NCBI GenBank assembly: GCA_903873915.1
Contig: CAIQQH010000008.1
Location: 1-64,000 of the forward strand
Reading direction: 5' to 3'
From: an uncultured Flavobacteriia bacterium
GTDB taxonomy: Bacteria; Bacteroidota; Bacteroidia; Flavobacteriales_D; Crocinitomicaceae
DNA length: 64,000 nucleotides
Part shown: positions 7,983 to 15,965 of the stretch, one piece after another
Numbering within the stretch: the stretch's first letter is position 1
How the letters are laid out: each line of letters opens with the position of its first letter
Position numbers and translations under genes: made by a program
Notes under the pieces: model-generated
What the model was told of the DNA's origin: nothing
What the model saw: only the letters and a program-made list of their open reading frames with translations
The model's database searches: none

Positions 7983-8578
7983 AGTAATGTGCTTTTTGAT
8001 GCCGGTTCCCGTTTAAAAAACCAAACCGTTAAATCTGTGAATGGATGTTTCATTTCCGCATATTCGACATAGCCACTGGACTGGTACAACTTTCGTACAC
8101 GAGGAACTGTTGTTTCAATAAAGATGCACAAATCGGACTCGTCACTTGAAGCAAACATTTTGTGTTTGATTTCAAAAGCCGTTTTTGACGTTCGACGTTC
8201 CTTATCCGTTGCTACCAAAAGACCTAACAACCCATTTTTATGTCGGACAGATGCAATAATTTTCTGGTATTGAATGGCCTTTAATCCATTTCTGACGCCC
8301 GTGATAAATAAAAGAACATAGAGACGAAGAAAGATTAATCGCAGTGAAGTAACTTTTTGATTGACTTGAAAAAATAAGACTGCCCCATTTTGGTCACTTG
8401 TAATAAATGCACCTTTCTTGGCTTGAGATTCATAAAACAACAAACGGATAATCCATTTTCGTTGCTTTAGATTTGTAGGATCCTTTACCATCCAATAAAC
8501 GCCAAGTGAATCGATGAAGGCATCTTCTAAGATCTCAATCGCCCTTTGTGCATCATCCCGTGTCTGAACTAATTTCAT
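7979..8578 (-). CDS. GNAT-like acyltransferase, first gene of desaturase operon
   Basis: 199 aa. The fold pattern is that of a GCN5-related N-acyltransferase: an N-terminal segment beginning RDDAQRAIEILEDAF, a central LLGLLVAT strand followed by a charged segment where the acyl-CoA loop is expected, and the C-terminal IETTVPRVRKLYQSSGYVEY motif typical of the last GNAT helix and strand. The canonical acyl-CoA loop is poorly conserved. It has no predicted membrane segment strong enough to be sure of, though FLRLYVLLFITGV is hydrophobic. It precedes and overlaps the first desaturase by four bases. It may acylate a lipid or amine that the desaturases then modify; that is inference. Confidence 0.65.
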   Translation of the reverse strand: MKLVQTRDDAQRAIEILEDAFIDSLGVYWMVKDPTNLKQRKWIIRLLFYESQAKKGAFITSDQNGAVLFFQVNQKVTSLRLIFLRLYVLLFITGVRNGLKAIQYQKIIASVRHKNGLLGLLVATDKERRTSKTAFEIKHKMFASSDESDLCIFIETTVPRVRKLYQSSGYVEYAEMKHPFTDLTVWFFKREPASKSTLL

Positions 8579-8789
8579 TTCAATGGTTTAAGTAATCAAT
8601 AGTACAGAGAATATAGTCCCCCGCATTACTGAATTGCGCCAACACAAAAATGACACTTGCGAATTACGCAACTAAATTTTCCAATGTTTTAATGATTTCA
8701 AAAAATTCAATCATGAAGGAAAAAACTACTTTCAACGAATTTGATTTTGAACCCATTGTCCTCAAGGCTGAATAAAATAGTTTAAAACT

Positions 8790-8882
8790 AAAAAAGGAGC
8801 ACTTGATGTACCCCTTTTTGTTACCTAACCTAAACCTAACTAAAACTACTGCTATGAAAAACGGGAACCACCCCGTTGTTCT
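8790..8882 (-). ncRNA. Predicted small RNA, paralogue 2 (upstream of desaturase operon)
   Basis: About 93 nt. Order in the RNA: hairpin AACGGG-GTGGTT-CCCGTT, conserved linker AGCAGTAGTTTTAGTTAGG then TTTAGGTTAGGTAAC, and terminator hairpin AAAAAGGGGTAC...GTGCTCCTTTTT with a run of six U. Linker and hairpin loop match small RNA 1; stem sequences differ with pairing kept. The promoter is well formed (see 8889-8920). It ends about 210 bases before the GNAT-like gene, which is on the same strand. The two copies therefore bracket the desaturase operon. The unpaired GGTTAGG words are candidates for base-pairing to mRNAs, but no target was established. Confidence 0.72.
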
Positions 8883-8888
8883 GTGTAT

Positions 8889-8920
8889 CAAATATAGGGT
8901 GTGGAATGACGACATGTCAA
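8889..8920 (-). promoter_or_regulatory. Predicted promoter of small RNA 2
   Basis: Minus strand: TTG within TTGACA at 8915-8920, 21 bases, then TATATTTG at 8889-8896. Both elements match the Bacteroidota primary-sigma consensus (TTG, about 19-21 bases, TAnnTTTG). The transcription start would be near 8882. Confidence 0.7.
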
Positions 8921-8932
8921 GGATTTGACGTC

Positions 8933-8985
8933 GAAGCAGCTCACTTTCAGTAATCCTGCGTAATAGAACTACTTAGAACTACTTA
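8933..8985 (-). promoter_or_regulatory. Predicted upstream operator of small RNA 2 with tandem 10-mers
   Basis: On the plus strand the 10-mer TAGAACTACT occurs twice back to back (8964-8973 and 8974-8983). Nearer the promoter is TTTCAGTAA next to GAAGCAG, both shared with the region upstream of small RNA 1. The arrangement suggests one regulator controls both RNAs. Confidence 0.55.
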
Positions 8986-9002
8986 GCATGGTGGATAAAA
9001 AC

Positions 9003-9033
9003 AAAAAAAGCGATAAAATCAATTTTACCGCTT
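9003..9033 (-). terminator. Intrinsic terminator after the PhnA-like gene
   Basis: Minus strand stem AAGCG-TAAAAT pairs with ATTTTA-CGCTT (one mismatch) and is followed by seven T. It lies downstream of the gene at 9094-9663 and insulates it from the small RNA promoter. Confidence 0.75.
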
Positions 9034-9093
9034 CACCATTCTTTTAGAAATTCTATTGTGGCATCTCGTTCAACAGTCTAAGGAATCACCGAA

Positions 9094-9663
9094 TTATTTT
9101 TTCACATATTGTGTCAAGATCACAATTCCTTGGCCATTGATTTTTCCTTCAATTTGCTCCGTATTGTCTTTCACCAAGCGAATATTGCGCACAGACGTCC
9201 CACGTTTTGCTGTAAAGCCAGCACCTTTCACTTCAAGATCTTTAATCAGTACGATTGTATCGCCATTCTCCAATACAGTTCCATTGCTATCCACATGCAG
9301 AGCTGCCGCTTCAACTTCGCGATGATCTCCAGATGCCTCTGCCCAAGTCAATGTTTCATCGTTCAAATACATCATGTCAATTAAATCTTGTGGCCAGTCT
9401 TCCGCTTTGAGACGGTGTAACATTCGCCACGAAAGCACCTGAACAGCTGGCACTTCGCTCCACATAGAATCTGTTAAACAGCGCCAATGGTTCGATTCCA
9501 TTGTATTTTTTGTCATCTGTTCAACACAAATCGAACAGGCGTTTACATGCTGATCTGGGTTTGTACTGTTTCCTGGTTCAACAAGAAATGCGGTCAATCC
9601 ATCAGCGCCTCCACACAATTCACAAATCCCCTTGCTGCGCGAACGCAATTGTCCTTCTACCAT
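9094..9663 (-). CDS. PhnA/YjdM-like zinc-ribbon protein
   Basis: 189 aa. The N-terminus carries paired cysteines CELC (14-17) and CSIC for a zinc ribbon, and the C-terminal half (about 115-189) contains DSNGTVLENGDTIVLIKDLEVKG, the conserved PhnA/YjdM domain. Despite the historical name, this family is not known to act on phosphonates; its role is unclear. No phn genes are nearby. It lies two bases after the thioredoxin-like gene on the same strand and ends at a good terminator, so it is the last gene of the purL-DUF4290-murA-tlpA-like run. Confidence 0.85.
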   Translation of the reverse strand: MVEGQLRSRSKGICELCGGADGLTAFLVEPGNSTNPDQHVNACSICVEQMTKNTMESNHWRCLTDSMWSEVPAVQVLSWRMLHRLKAEDWPQDLIDMMYLNDETLTWAEASGDHREVEAAALHVDSNGTVLENGDTIVLIKDLEVKGAGFTAKRGTSVRNIRLVKDNTEQIEGKINGQGIVILTQYVKK

Positions 9664-9665
9664 GT

Positions 9666-10184
9666 TTATTTTTTCAATTGATTGTCCAAAGCCATGTGGA
9701 GTCCAAGTCCACGAAGCTCTTGACCTTGAGCGATGATGGTTCCGTCACCATCGATTAAAAATGCCGAAGGAATGGAATATACCTTGTACAAGGTCGCGAC
9801 AACATTGTCTTTGTCCCAACCGTGGTATTTCCATGTTAACTTATCCTGAGCAATTGCTGCTTTCCACGCGTCTTCATTGCGGTCTAAAGAAATGCTGAAC
9901 ACCTCAAATCCTTTGGCATTTTTAAACTTTGCCGTTTTGTATTTGGCGTACGCTTCTACCACATTTGGATTTTCCTTGCGGCAGGGTCCACACCAAGAAG
10001 CCCAAAAATCAACCAAGACCATTTTCCCCTTCAACTTTGACAATTGAACAGTTTTTCCGGCTGGAGTAACTAAGGCAATATCTGGAGCTTTTTCTGTCGG
10101 CAAAGCTTTTTTTTCATCCTTTGACGGAGAAAAAAGCGAAAGTGAAAGTGCACCAATCGCAATAAAAATCAGTAAATATTTCAT
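9666..10184 (-). CDS. TlpA/ResA-like thiol-disulfide oxidoreductase
   Basis: 172 aa. An N-terminal hydrophobic signal or anchor (MKYLLIFIAIGALSLSLFS) leads into a thioredoxin fold with the redox motif WCGPC in DFWASWCGPCRKENP. The cis-proline strand is SIPSAFLID. It is expected to reduce or exchange disulfides in the periplasm, anchored to a membrane. There is no lipobox cysteine. The start ATG overlaps the murA stop by one base (TAATG), so the two are likely translated together, although no functional link to peptidoglycan synthesis is established. Confidence 0.9.
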   Translation of the reverse strand: MKYLLIFIAIGALSLSLFSPSKDEKKALPTEKAPDIALVTPAGKTVQLSKLKGKMVLVDFWASWCGPCRKENPNVVEAYAKYKTAKFKNAKGFEVFSISLDRNEDAWKAAIAQDKLTWKYHGWDKDNVVATLYKVYSIPSAFLIDGDGTIIAQGQELRGLGLHMALDNQLKK

Positions 10185-11491
10185 TATCCTATTCTTCTAA
10201 TGTCAGCGCCGATGTTATTCAATCGGAGCTCAATGTCTTGGTATCCTCGGTCGATTTGTTCAATGTTGTGAATTACACTTTTACCTTCTGCGGACAAAGC
10301 AGCAATTAGTAAGGAAACACCCGCACGAATATCCGGTGATGTCATTTGAATTCCTCTCAAATCGTAATTGCGGTCCAAACCGATTACCGTAGCACGATGT
10401 GGGTCACATAAAATGATTTGCGCACCCATATCAATCAACTTATCCACGAAGAACAGACGTGATTCAAACATTTTCTGATGAATGAGTACAGAACCTTTTG
10501 CTTGGGTTGCAACAACCAGAATGATCGACAATAAATCTGGAGTAAATCCTGGCCATGGTGCATCCGCGATGGTTAAAATTGAACCATCAATAAATGTATC
10601 AATTTCATAATGGTCTTGAGCTGGAATAAAAATATCATCGCCACGGCGCTCCAATTTTATCCCCAAGCGACGAAACACATTTGGAATTACTCCAAGGTTT
10701 TCATAGCTCACATCTTTGATCGTAATCTCCGATTTTGTCATTGCTGCCAAACCGATGAAGCTTCCGATTTCAATCATATCTGGGAGGATCCTGTGGAAAC
10801 AACCATTGAGTTCTTTCACTCCTTCAATCGTCAATAAATTCGATCCAATACCAGAAATTTTCGCCCCCATGGCATTTAACATTTTACACAGCTGCTGTAA
10901 ATACGGTTCGCATGCGGCATTGTAGAATGTTGTTGTTCCCTCCGCCATAACGGCAGCCATCAGAATATTTGCTGTACCAGTCACGGATGCTTCATCGAGA
11001 TGGATGTATGCTCCTTTCAGTTTTTTGGCTTCAACCGAATAGAAATGCTCACCCGCATCGTAATTGAATTTTGCTCCTAAAACGGCGAAACCTTCAAAAT
11101 GGGTGTCTAAGCGACGTCGACCAATTTTGTCCCCACCTGGTTTTGGAATAAATCCTTTGCCAAAGCGAGCGAGAAGTGGCCCAACAATCATGATTGACCC
11201 ACGCAGTGATCCTGCACGTTTTTTAAAATCTTCTGACTCTAAGTATTTTAAGTCGATGTCCTTCGCTTGAAAAATAAATGTTCCCTTTTCTACCTTTTCT
11301 ACACGCACACCCATGGTCTGCAAAAGGTTGATGAGTTTGTTGACATCGACAATGTCAGGGACATTTGAAATAGTCACTTTCTCTGCTGTCAAAAGCGGCG
11401 CACACAGCACTTGTAGTGCCTCATTTTTTGCGCCTTGAGGGATAATCTCTCCTTTCAAGGGCTTTCCACCGTAGATCTCAAAAGATGCCAT
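10184..11491 (-). CDS. murA: UDP-N-acetylglucosamine 1-carboxyvinyltransferase MurA
   Basis: 435 aa, normal length. Transfers enolpyruvate from PEP to UDP-GlcNAc, the first committed step of peptidoglycan synthesis. GAKNEAL with Lys22 and Asn23 matches the substrate-binding N-terminus. The flexible active-site loop reads PGGDKIGRRRLD: the position normally held by the catalytic, fosfomycin-reactive Cys115 of E. coli is Asp121. The same Cys-to-Asp exchange in other bacteria keeps activity and gives fosfomycin insensitivity. It is preceded by the DUF4290 gene (six bases) and overlaps the thioredoxin-like gene by one base. Confidence 0.97.
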   Translation of the reverse strand: MASFEIYGGKPLKGEIIPQGAKNEALQVLCAPLLTAEKVTISNVPDIVDVNKLINLLQTMGVRVEKVEKGTFIFQAKDIDLKYLESEDFKKRAGSLRGSIMIVGPLLARFGKGFIPKPGGDKIGRRRLDTHFEGFAVLGAKFNYDAGEHFYSVEAKKLKGAYIHLDEASVTGTANILMAAVMAEGTTTFYNAACEPYLQQLCKMLNAMGAKISGIGSNLLTIEGVKELNGCFHRILPDMIEIGSFIGLAAMTKSEITIKDVSYENLGVIPNVFRRLGIKLERRGDDIFIPAQDHYEIDTFIDGSILTIADAPWPGFTPDLLSIILVVATQAKGSVLIHQKMFESRLFFVDKLIDMGAQIILCDPHRATVIGLDRNYDLRGIQMTSPDIRAGVSLLIAALSAEGKSVIHNIEQIDRGYQDIELRLNNIGADIRRIG

Positions 11492-11497
11492 GGATAA

Positions 11498-12184
11498 TTA
11501 TTTTTTAATGAATTTCTTCTTGTTGTTGTTATTGTTGGCATTGTTGTTTTTCTTGAAATTCCCTTTTGGTCGTGGCTTTTGATTCAAGCCCATTTCGCGA
11601 AGAATTGTATTTGTATTTGTCAATTCATCCGGATTTTCAAGAATCAATCTCCCTTTCGAAAGTTCTTTCAATTGCTGTGCGATAACATGATTTTCCACCG
11701 CATCGTTGTTGTAGGCAAGAAACTGTTTTTTCATGAAATTCGCCATGGTATTTTTCAAGTACTCTGTTTCCTTTTCATCGGTAATTTCTTCCGATTTCTC
11801 AAGGATACGCTGCGTGTACTTCCCGTAATGCCCGTATCGAATAGAACCTTTCGGATAGTCCATGATCGCTGGCTTTTCATTCAACACCTCTTGTTTTGGG
11901 ATCTCATAAGGAGAATCTACATCGAGTGTAAAATCAGACATCACAAAAAGATGGGTCCATAATTTATGGCGAAAATCATCGACATCTCTCAAATGCGGGT
12001 TGAGCTGGCCCATAACCTCAATGATGGCTTGAGCGGCTCTATTTCGTTCGGTGCGGTCAGCGATTTCCATGGCATGAGCAATCATGTTTTGCACATTGCG
12101 TCCATACTCTGGCAATATCAACCTTCCACGTGTTGTATTGTATTCCATTGAATTATCTTCTTCACTAAGCAATTTGTCGCTCAT
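11498..12184 (-). CDS. DUF4290 family protein
   Basis: 228 aa. A Bacteroidota-specific family often found next to murA. The core (about 13-190) begins MEYNTTRGRLILPEYGRNVQ and is mostly helical; the C-terminal tail is low complexity, rich in Asn and Lys, ending NNNKKKFIKK, which suggests a disordered nucleic-acid- or membrane-binding tail. The Met at residue 13 could be the true start because family members usually begin there. No enzymatic motif was seen. It sits between purL (six bases) and murA (six bases), clearly co-transcribed. Function unknown. Confidence 0.85.
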   Translation of the reverse strand: MSDKLLSEEDNSMEYNTTRGRLILPEYGRNVQNMIAHAMEIADRTERNRAAQAIIEVMGQLNPHLRDVDDFRHKLWTHLFVMSDFTLDVDSPYEIPKQEVLNEKPAIMDYPKGSIRYGHYGKYTQRILEKSEEITDEKETEYLKNTMANFMKKQFLAYNNDAVENHVIAQQLKELSKGRLILENPDELTNTNTILREMGLNQKPRPKGNFKKNNNANNNNNKKKFIKK

Positions 12185-12190
12185 TTTTTT

Positions 12191-14446
12191 TTAGTTTTCT
12201 AACTGTTTTGCGAGGGCATTGTCATATACCTCTTTGGCCTCGGTGATAAATCCAAAATGTTCATCATCGACCATTAACTTCCCTTTGGTTACATGGCCAA
12301 GCAAGGTGCAAGTTACGCCAGAATCCATTATAAACTCAATAAATTGCTCTTCTTGTTCTTCTGTCACCGAAACAACTACTCTACCTTGACCTTCACCAAA
12401 CAAAAACGCATCTTCTCGGGAACCTGACTCATCGCGCACTTCAGAGTCCGTAACAACATCAAATCCCAACTCACGAGGCATGGCCATTTCTGTCAAAGCC
12501 ACAAACAATCCACCGTCGGAAACATCATGCGCCGAATTAATCAATTCACTCTGAATCAAACCTTTGATGGCCTGATGCATCTCGTATTCCTTTTCTAGGT
12601 CGAAATAAGGTGCTGGCGAAGCTTTTACCCCATGGTAAGTGGCCAAATACTCAGAGGATGCAATATCCGCATTGTACTCGCCAATCAAGAAAATCAAATC
12701 TCCTTTTTGTTTAAAATCCAAGGTCATGATGCGGTCTTTGTCTTCCACGATTCCAATCATACCGATTGTTGGCGTTGGAAACACAGGCACCTCTACTCCG
12801 TTGGACACTGTTTGATTATAAAAGGACACATTACCTCCCGTAACCGGTGTGTTAAACTTGAGGCAAGCCGCAGACATTCCTTTGATTGCACCAACAAATT
12901 GCCAGTATGATTCAGGATTGTATGGGTTTCCAAAATTCAAGCAGTTTGTAATCGCACTTGGCTCACCACCCGCGCACGTTATGTTTCTCGCCGCTTCTGC
13001 AACCGCAATCATGGTCCCAATTTCAGGGTCTGCATTTACATAACGTGAGTTGCAATCCACTGTCATCGCCAACGCTTTGTTTGTGCCTTTGATGTTTACC
13101 ACACCTGCATCCGATGGGCGATTCGTTGTCATGGTGCGCGTACCTACCATTGAATCATACTGCTCATAAATCCAACGCTTTGACGCAATGTTCGGCAGCC
13201 CTAAAAGCGCATAAGCCACGGCTTTTAAATCCGCTGGCTTCTCCACTTGATCGATTGAAAACTTTTTGTATTCAGCATAATATGCCGGTTCTTTGTATTC
13301 TCTTTTATACTGAGGAGCGCCGCCGCCAAGCACCAATGACTCAGCAGGCACATCGCCCACCAGCTCACCATGCATGTAGTAACGAACACGTCCACCTTCA
13401 GTTACCACACCGATTTCTTCAGCATGCAAATCCCACTTATCGAAGATTTGTTTGACCAAAGACTCTTGGCCTTTAGCCACAACAACGAGCATACGCTCCT
13501 GGGATTCAGAAAGAAGTATTTCGTAGGGCAACATATTTTCTTGACGGGTGGGAACGCGATCGAGATGGATGTCCATTCCTACACCACCCCCTGCAGACAT
13601 TTCACAAGTAGAACATGTAATTCCTGCAGCGCCCATATCCTGCATGCCACGAATCGCATCTGTTTTCGCCAATTCCATCGTCGCTTCAAGAAGTAATTTT
13701 TCCATAAAAGGATCACCCACTTGAACAGAGGGTAGGTCGTTTGCCGAATCTTCTGTGATATCTTTTGACGCAAAAGCAGCTCCTGCAATACCATCTTTAC
13801 CTGTGGAAGAACCAACAATAAAAACTGGATTTCCTGGGCCAGTCGCTTTCGCTGAAACGATGCGTTTCGTATCTATAATACCCGCAGAGAATGCATTTAC
13901 CAATGGGTTAGTATTGTAGGAATCATCAAAAAACACTTCACCACCGACAATTGGAATACCGAAAGCATTGCCATAATCACCAATTCCCTTGGTCACCCCT
14001 TTTACCAACCATTTCGTTCGCGCGTTTTCAATATTTCCAAAACGCAATGAATTCAACTGAGCAATTGGGCGCGCACCCATCGTGAAAATGTCGCGGTTAA
14101 TGCCACCAACACCCGTTGCTGCACCTTGATAAGGTTCTAGGGCACTTGGATGGTTGTGGGATTCTATTTTAAAAACGCAGCCCAATCCATCACCGATATC
14201 AACAAGACCTGCATTTTCTTCACCCGCCTTTACAAGCATGTGATGGCCATCCTTTGGCAATGTTTTTAACCAAAGAATTGAATTCTTGTACGAACAATGC
14301 TCAGACCACATTACCGAGTAAACGGCTGTTTCAGTAAAATTCGGTGTACGACCAAGAATTTCACATATCATTTCAAATTCATCCGAGCGTAAACCAAGAT
14401 CTATCGCCTGTTCTATCGTTGCTGCCTGTTGAAGGGTACTTTCCAT
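12191..14446 (-). CDS. purL: Phosphoribosylformylglycinamidine synthase subunit PurL
   Basis: 751 aa, the size of the stand-alone PurL subunit that works with PurQ and PurS, not the 1300-aa fused form. Converts FGAR to FGAM with ATP and glutamine-derived ammonia in purine synthesis. Recognisable stretches: SEHCSYKNS near residue 50, [20 protein letters not shown] (ATP/metal site), [10 protein letters not shown], and NCLNFGNP. Neither purQ nor purS is in the window. It is the first gene of the minus-strand run and has a TATATTTG promoter element 25 bases upstream, at 14464-14471. Confidence 0.96.
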   Translation of the reverse strand: MESTLQQAATIEQAIDLGLRSDEFEMICEILGRTPNFTETAVYSVMWSEHCSYKNSILWLKTLPKDGHHMLVKAGEENAGLVDIGDGLGCVFKIESHNHPSALEPYQGAATGVGGINRDIFTMGARPIAQLNSLRFGNIENARTKWLVKGVTKGIGDYGNAFGIPIVGGEVFFDDSYNTNPLVNAFSAGIIDTKRIVSAKATGPGNPVFIVGSSTGKDGIAGAAFASKDITEDSANDLPSVQVGDPFMEKLLLEATMELAKTDAIRGMQDMGAAGITCSTCEMSAGGGVGMDIHLDRVPTRQENMLPYEILLSESQERMLVVVAKGQESLVKQIFDKWDLHAEEIGVVTEGGRVRYYMHGELVGDVPAESLVLGGGAPQYKREYKEPAYYAEYKKFSIDQVEKPADLKAVAYALLGLPNIASKRWIYEQYDSMVGTRTMTTNRPSDAGVVNIKGTNKALAMTVDCNSRYVNADPEIGTMIAVAEAARNITCAGGEPSAITNCLNFGNPYNPESYWQFVGAIKGMSAACLKFNTPVTGGNVSFYNQTVSNGVEVPVFPTPTIGMIGIVEDKDRIMTLDFKQKGDLIFLIGEYNADIASSEYLATYHGVKASPAPYFDLEKEYEMHQAIKGLIQSELINSAHDVSDGGLFVALTEMAMPRELGFDVVTDSEVRDESGSREDAFLFGEGQGRVVVSVTEEQEEQFIEFIMDSGVTCTLLGHVTKGKLMVDDEHFGFITEAKEVYDNALAKQLEN

Positions 14447-14463
14447 AAAATCTTTTGTTGTAC

Positions 14464-14471
14464 AAATATAA
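14464..14471 (-). promoter_or_regulatory. Predicted -7 element for purL
   Basis: Minus strand TATATTTG (TAnnTTTG consensus), with start expected about 17-19 bases before the purL ATG. No clear -33 TTG at the right distance. Confidence 0.5.
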
Positions 14472-14608
14472 ATAAAATTTTGGGGCGAATCCCCTTAGTT
14501 GCAAGTGGTCAAAACTGAAATTATTTTTTTGAATGCTGTAAAATTTGTTTGTTTTTGAAATTATTTTTTATCTTTCGAGCGCTTAACTACATTACTTAAC
14601 TAATTGCC

Positions 14609-15946
14609 ATGCTTAAATTATTTGATTTAAGGTTTTTAACGTTTCTCACGGTATTATCATTCTCCAATTGCAGAGCACAAATTATTGCTTCCAACAATGT
14701 TTTGATTCAAGTAAATTCAGGTGGTTTAATCCATTGTAATGGTGGTTTTGAATTAAATGGTGCAGCTCAACTCACAAACCAAGGAACAATTTACACCACC
14801 AAAAACTCAACCTTTACGCAGAACGGAAACTTTACCATAAACGGCACATCTATAAGTGATGGAAATGGCGAGTACTTCGTCGAACAAGATTGGAAAAACA
14901 ATTCGGTATTCGCAGGAGGATCAAGTACAGTTCACCTTTACGGCAACACAGAACAATTCATTACAAGCGACAATTCAACAGAGACCATTTTTAACAACCT
15001 TATTCTCACAGGTTCAGGCAGTGGGGTAGATAAAAGAAAAACCCTCTTAAACACCAATGCTTCGTGCGGAAATCTAGGTAATTTAACACTAAACAATCGT
15101 GAATTAGCGACCGAAGGGAACACCTTTAGCGTCTTGAATCCTTCTCTTTCTGCAATTGCCTTCGACAACACTTTTTTGGCTGAAGGTTTTGTAAGTAGCA
15201 TTCTTTCTGGTTCGCTCGTGCGTACTACAAATACTACACAGAACTATATTTTTCCTGTTGGATCAAGCAATGGAACTGAGCGTTTTAGAGCAGTAACTAT
15301 CCAACCAGAAGCGAATACTTCTCAAACCTATGCTGTCCGTCTCAATAACTACAGCGCGGACCTTGATTCGTATTTTTTGAGCCAACACGAAACCTTAATC
15401 GACAATGGAAATTCACTTTTCTATCACTCGATCGAACGCATTTCAGGAAATGCCAATGCCAACGTCAGCGTTCAATACCTTCCTACTTCCGATGGTGATT
15501 GGAAGGGGCTTGCACATTGGTTTCTGCCCATTCAACAATGGAACTCACTTGGCGACTTGCCGCAATTAATCAACGGGAATTACAGCGAGATTTTGCGCAG
15601 TGGATGGAATTTTCCTGATGCGTCGAATGCTTATGTACTTATGAATCCCGCTGATATCATTATTATTCCAACAGCATTTACGCCTGATGGAGATGGCACA
15701 AATGAACTTTGGGAAATTCCTAACTTAGATAAACAATATCCAAAAAATGTCGTGCGCATCTACAACCGTTGGGGAAGTTTATTGTATGAACATGACTCCT
15801 CTACCGATGGTTTATATTCTACAAAGCCTTGGGACGGTACTGTTAAAGGCGATTTAATGCCTGTAGGTTCTTATTACTACATCATCGACTTCAACAATTT
15901 AGACAATAAGTCTGTCAAAGGAATAGTGACCATTGTCAATCAATAA
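14609..15946 (+). CDS. Secreted protein with gliding-associated (CHU_C, type B) C-terminal domain
   Basis: 445 aa. A signal peptide (about 1-23, ending CRAQ) is followed by an Asn/Thr/Ser-rich beta region ([18 protein letters not shown]) typical of adhesin-like beta-helix proteins. The last 95 residues are the type IX secretion sorting domain: [19 protein letters not shown], then [15 protein letters not shown], and [11 protein letters not shown]. The protein should be exported by Sec and then secreted or surface-attached by T9SS. It is 19 bases upstream of the collagen-like gene and probably co-transcribed. Function beyond the cell surface is unknown. Confidence 0.88.
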   Translation: MLKLFDLRFLTFLTVLSFSNCRAQIIASNNVLIQVNSGGLIHCNGGFELNGAAQLTNQGTIYTTKNSTFTQNGNFTINGTSISDGNGEYFVEQDWKNNSVFAGGSSTVHLYGNTEQFITSDNSTETIFNNLILTGSGSGVDKRKTLLNTNASCGNLGNLTLNNRELATEGNTFSVLNPSLSAIAFDNTFLAEGFVSSILSGSLVRTTNTTQNYIFPVGSSNGTERFRAVTIQPEANTSQTYAVRLNNYSADLDSYFLSQHETLIDNGNSLFYHSIERISGNANANVSVQYLPTSDGDWKGLAHWFLPIQQWNSLGDLPQLINGNYSEILRSGWNFPDASNAYVLMNPADIIIIPTAFTPDGDGTNELWEIPNLDKQYPKNVVRIYNRWGSLLYEHDSSTDGLYSTKPWDGTVKGDLMPVGSYYYIIDFNNLDNKSVKGIVTIVNQ

Positions 15947-15965
15947 AAACTACAGCTCAAAAACT

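Larger units (their letters stand above)
8579..9093. other. 515-base intergenic region: small RNA 2, its promoter and operator, PhnA terminator
   Basis: This gap holds the second small RNA gene (8790-8882), its promoter and repeats (8889-8985), and a terminator for the gene to the right (9003-9033). The stretch 8579-8789 should hold the desaturase operon promoter, but I could not point to a convincing TAnnTTTG there. A minus-strand frame at 8664-8915 is open but overlaps the RNA gene and resembles nothing. Confidence 0.6.

Noticed and set aside
8664-8915. 83-codon open frame on the minus strand
   Set aside because: It runs through the small RNA terminator, hairpin and promoter, has no homology I recognise, and its composition follows the AT-rich non-coding sequence.
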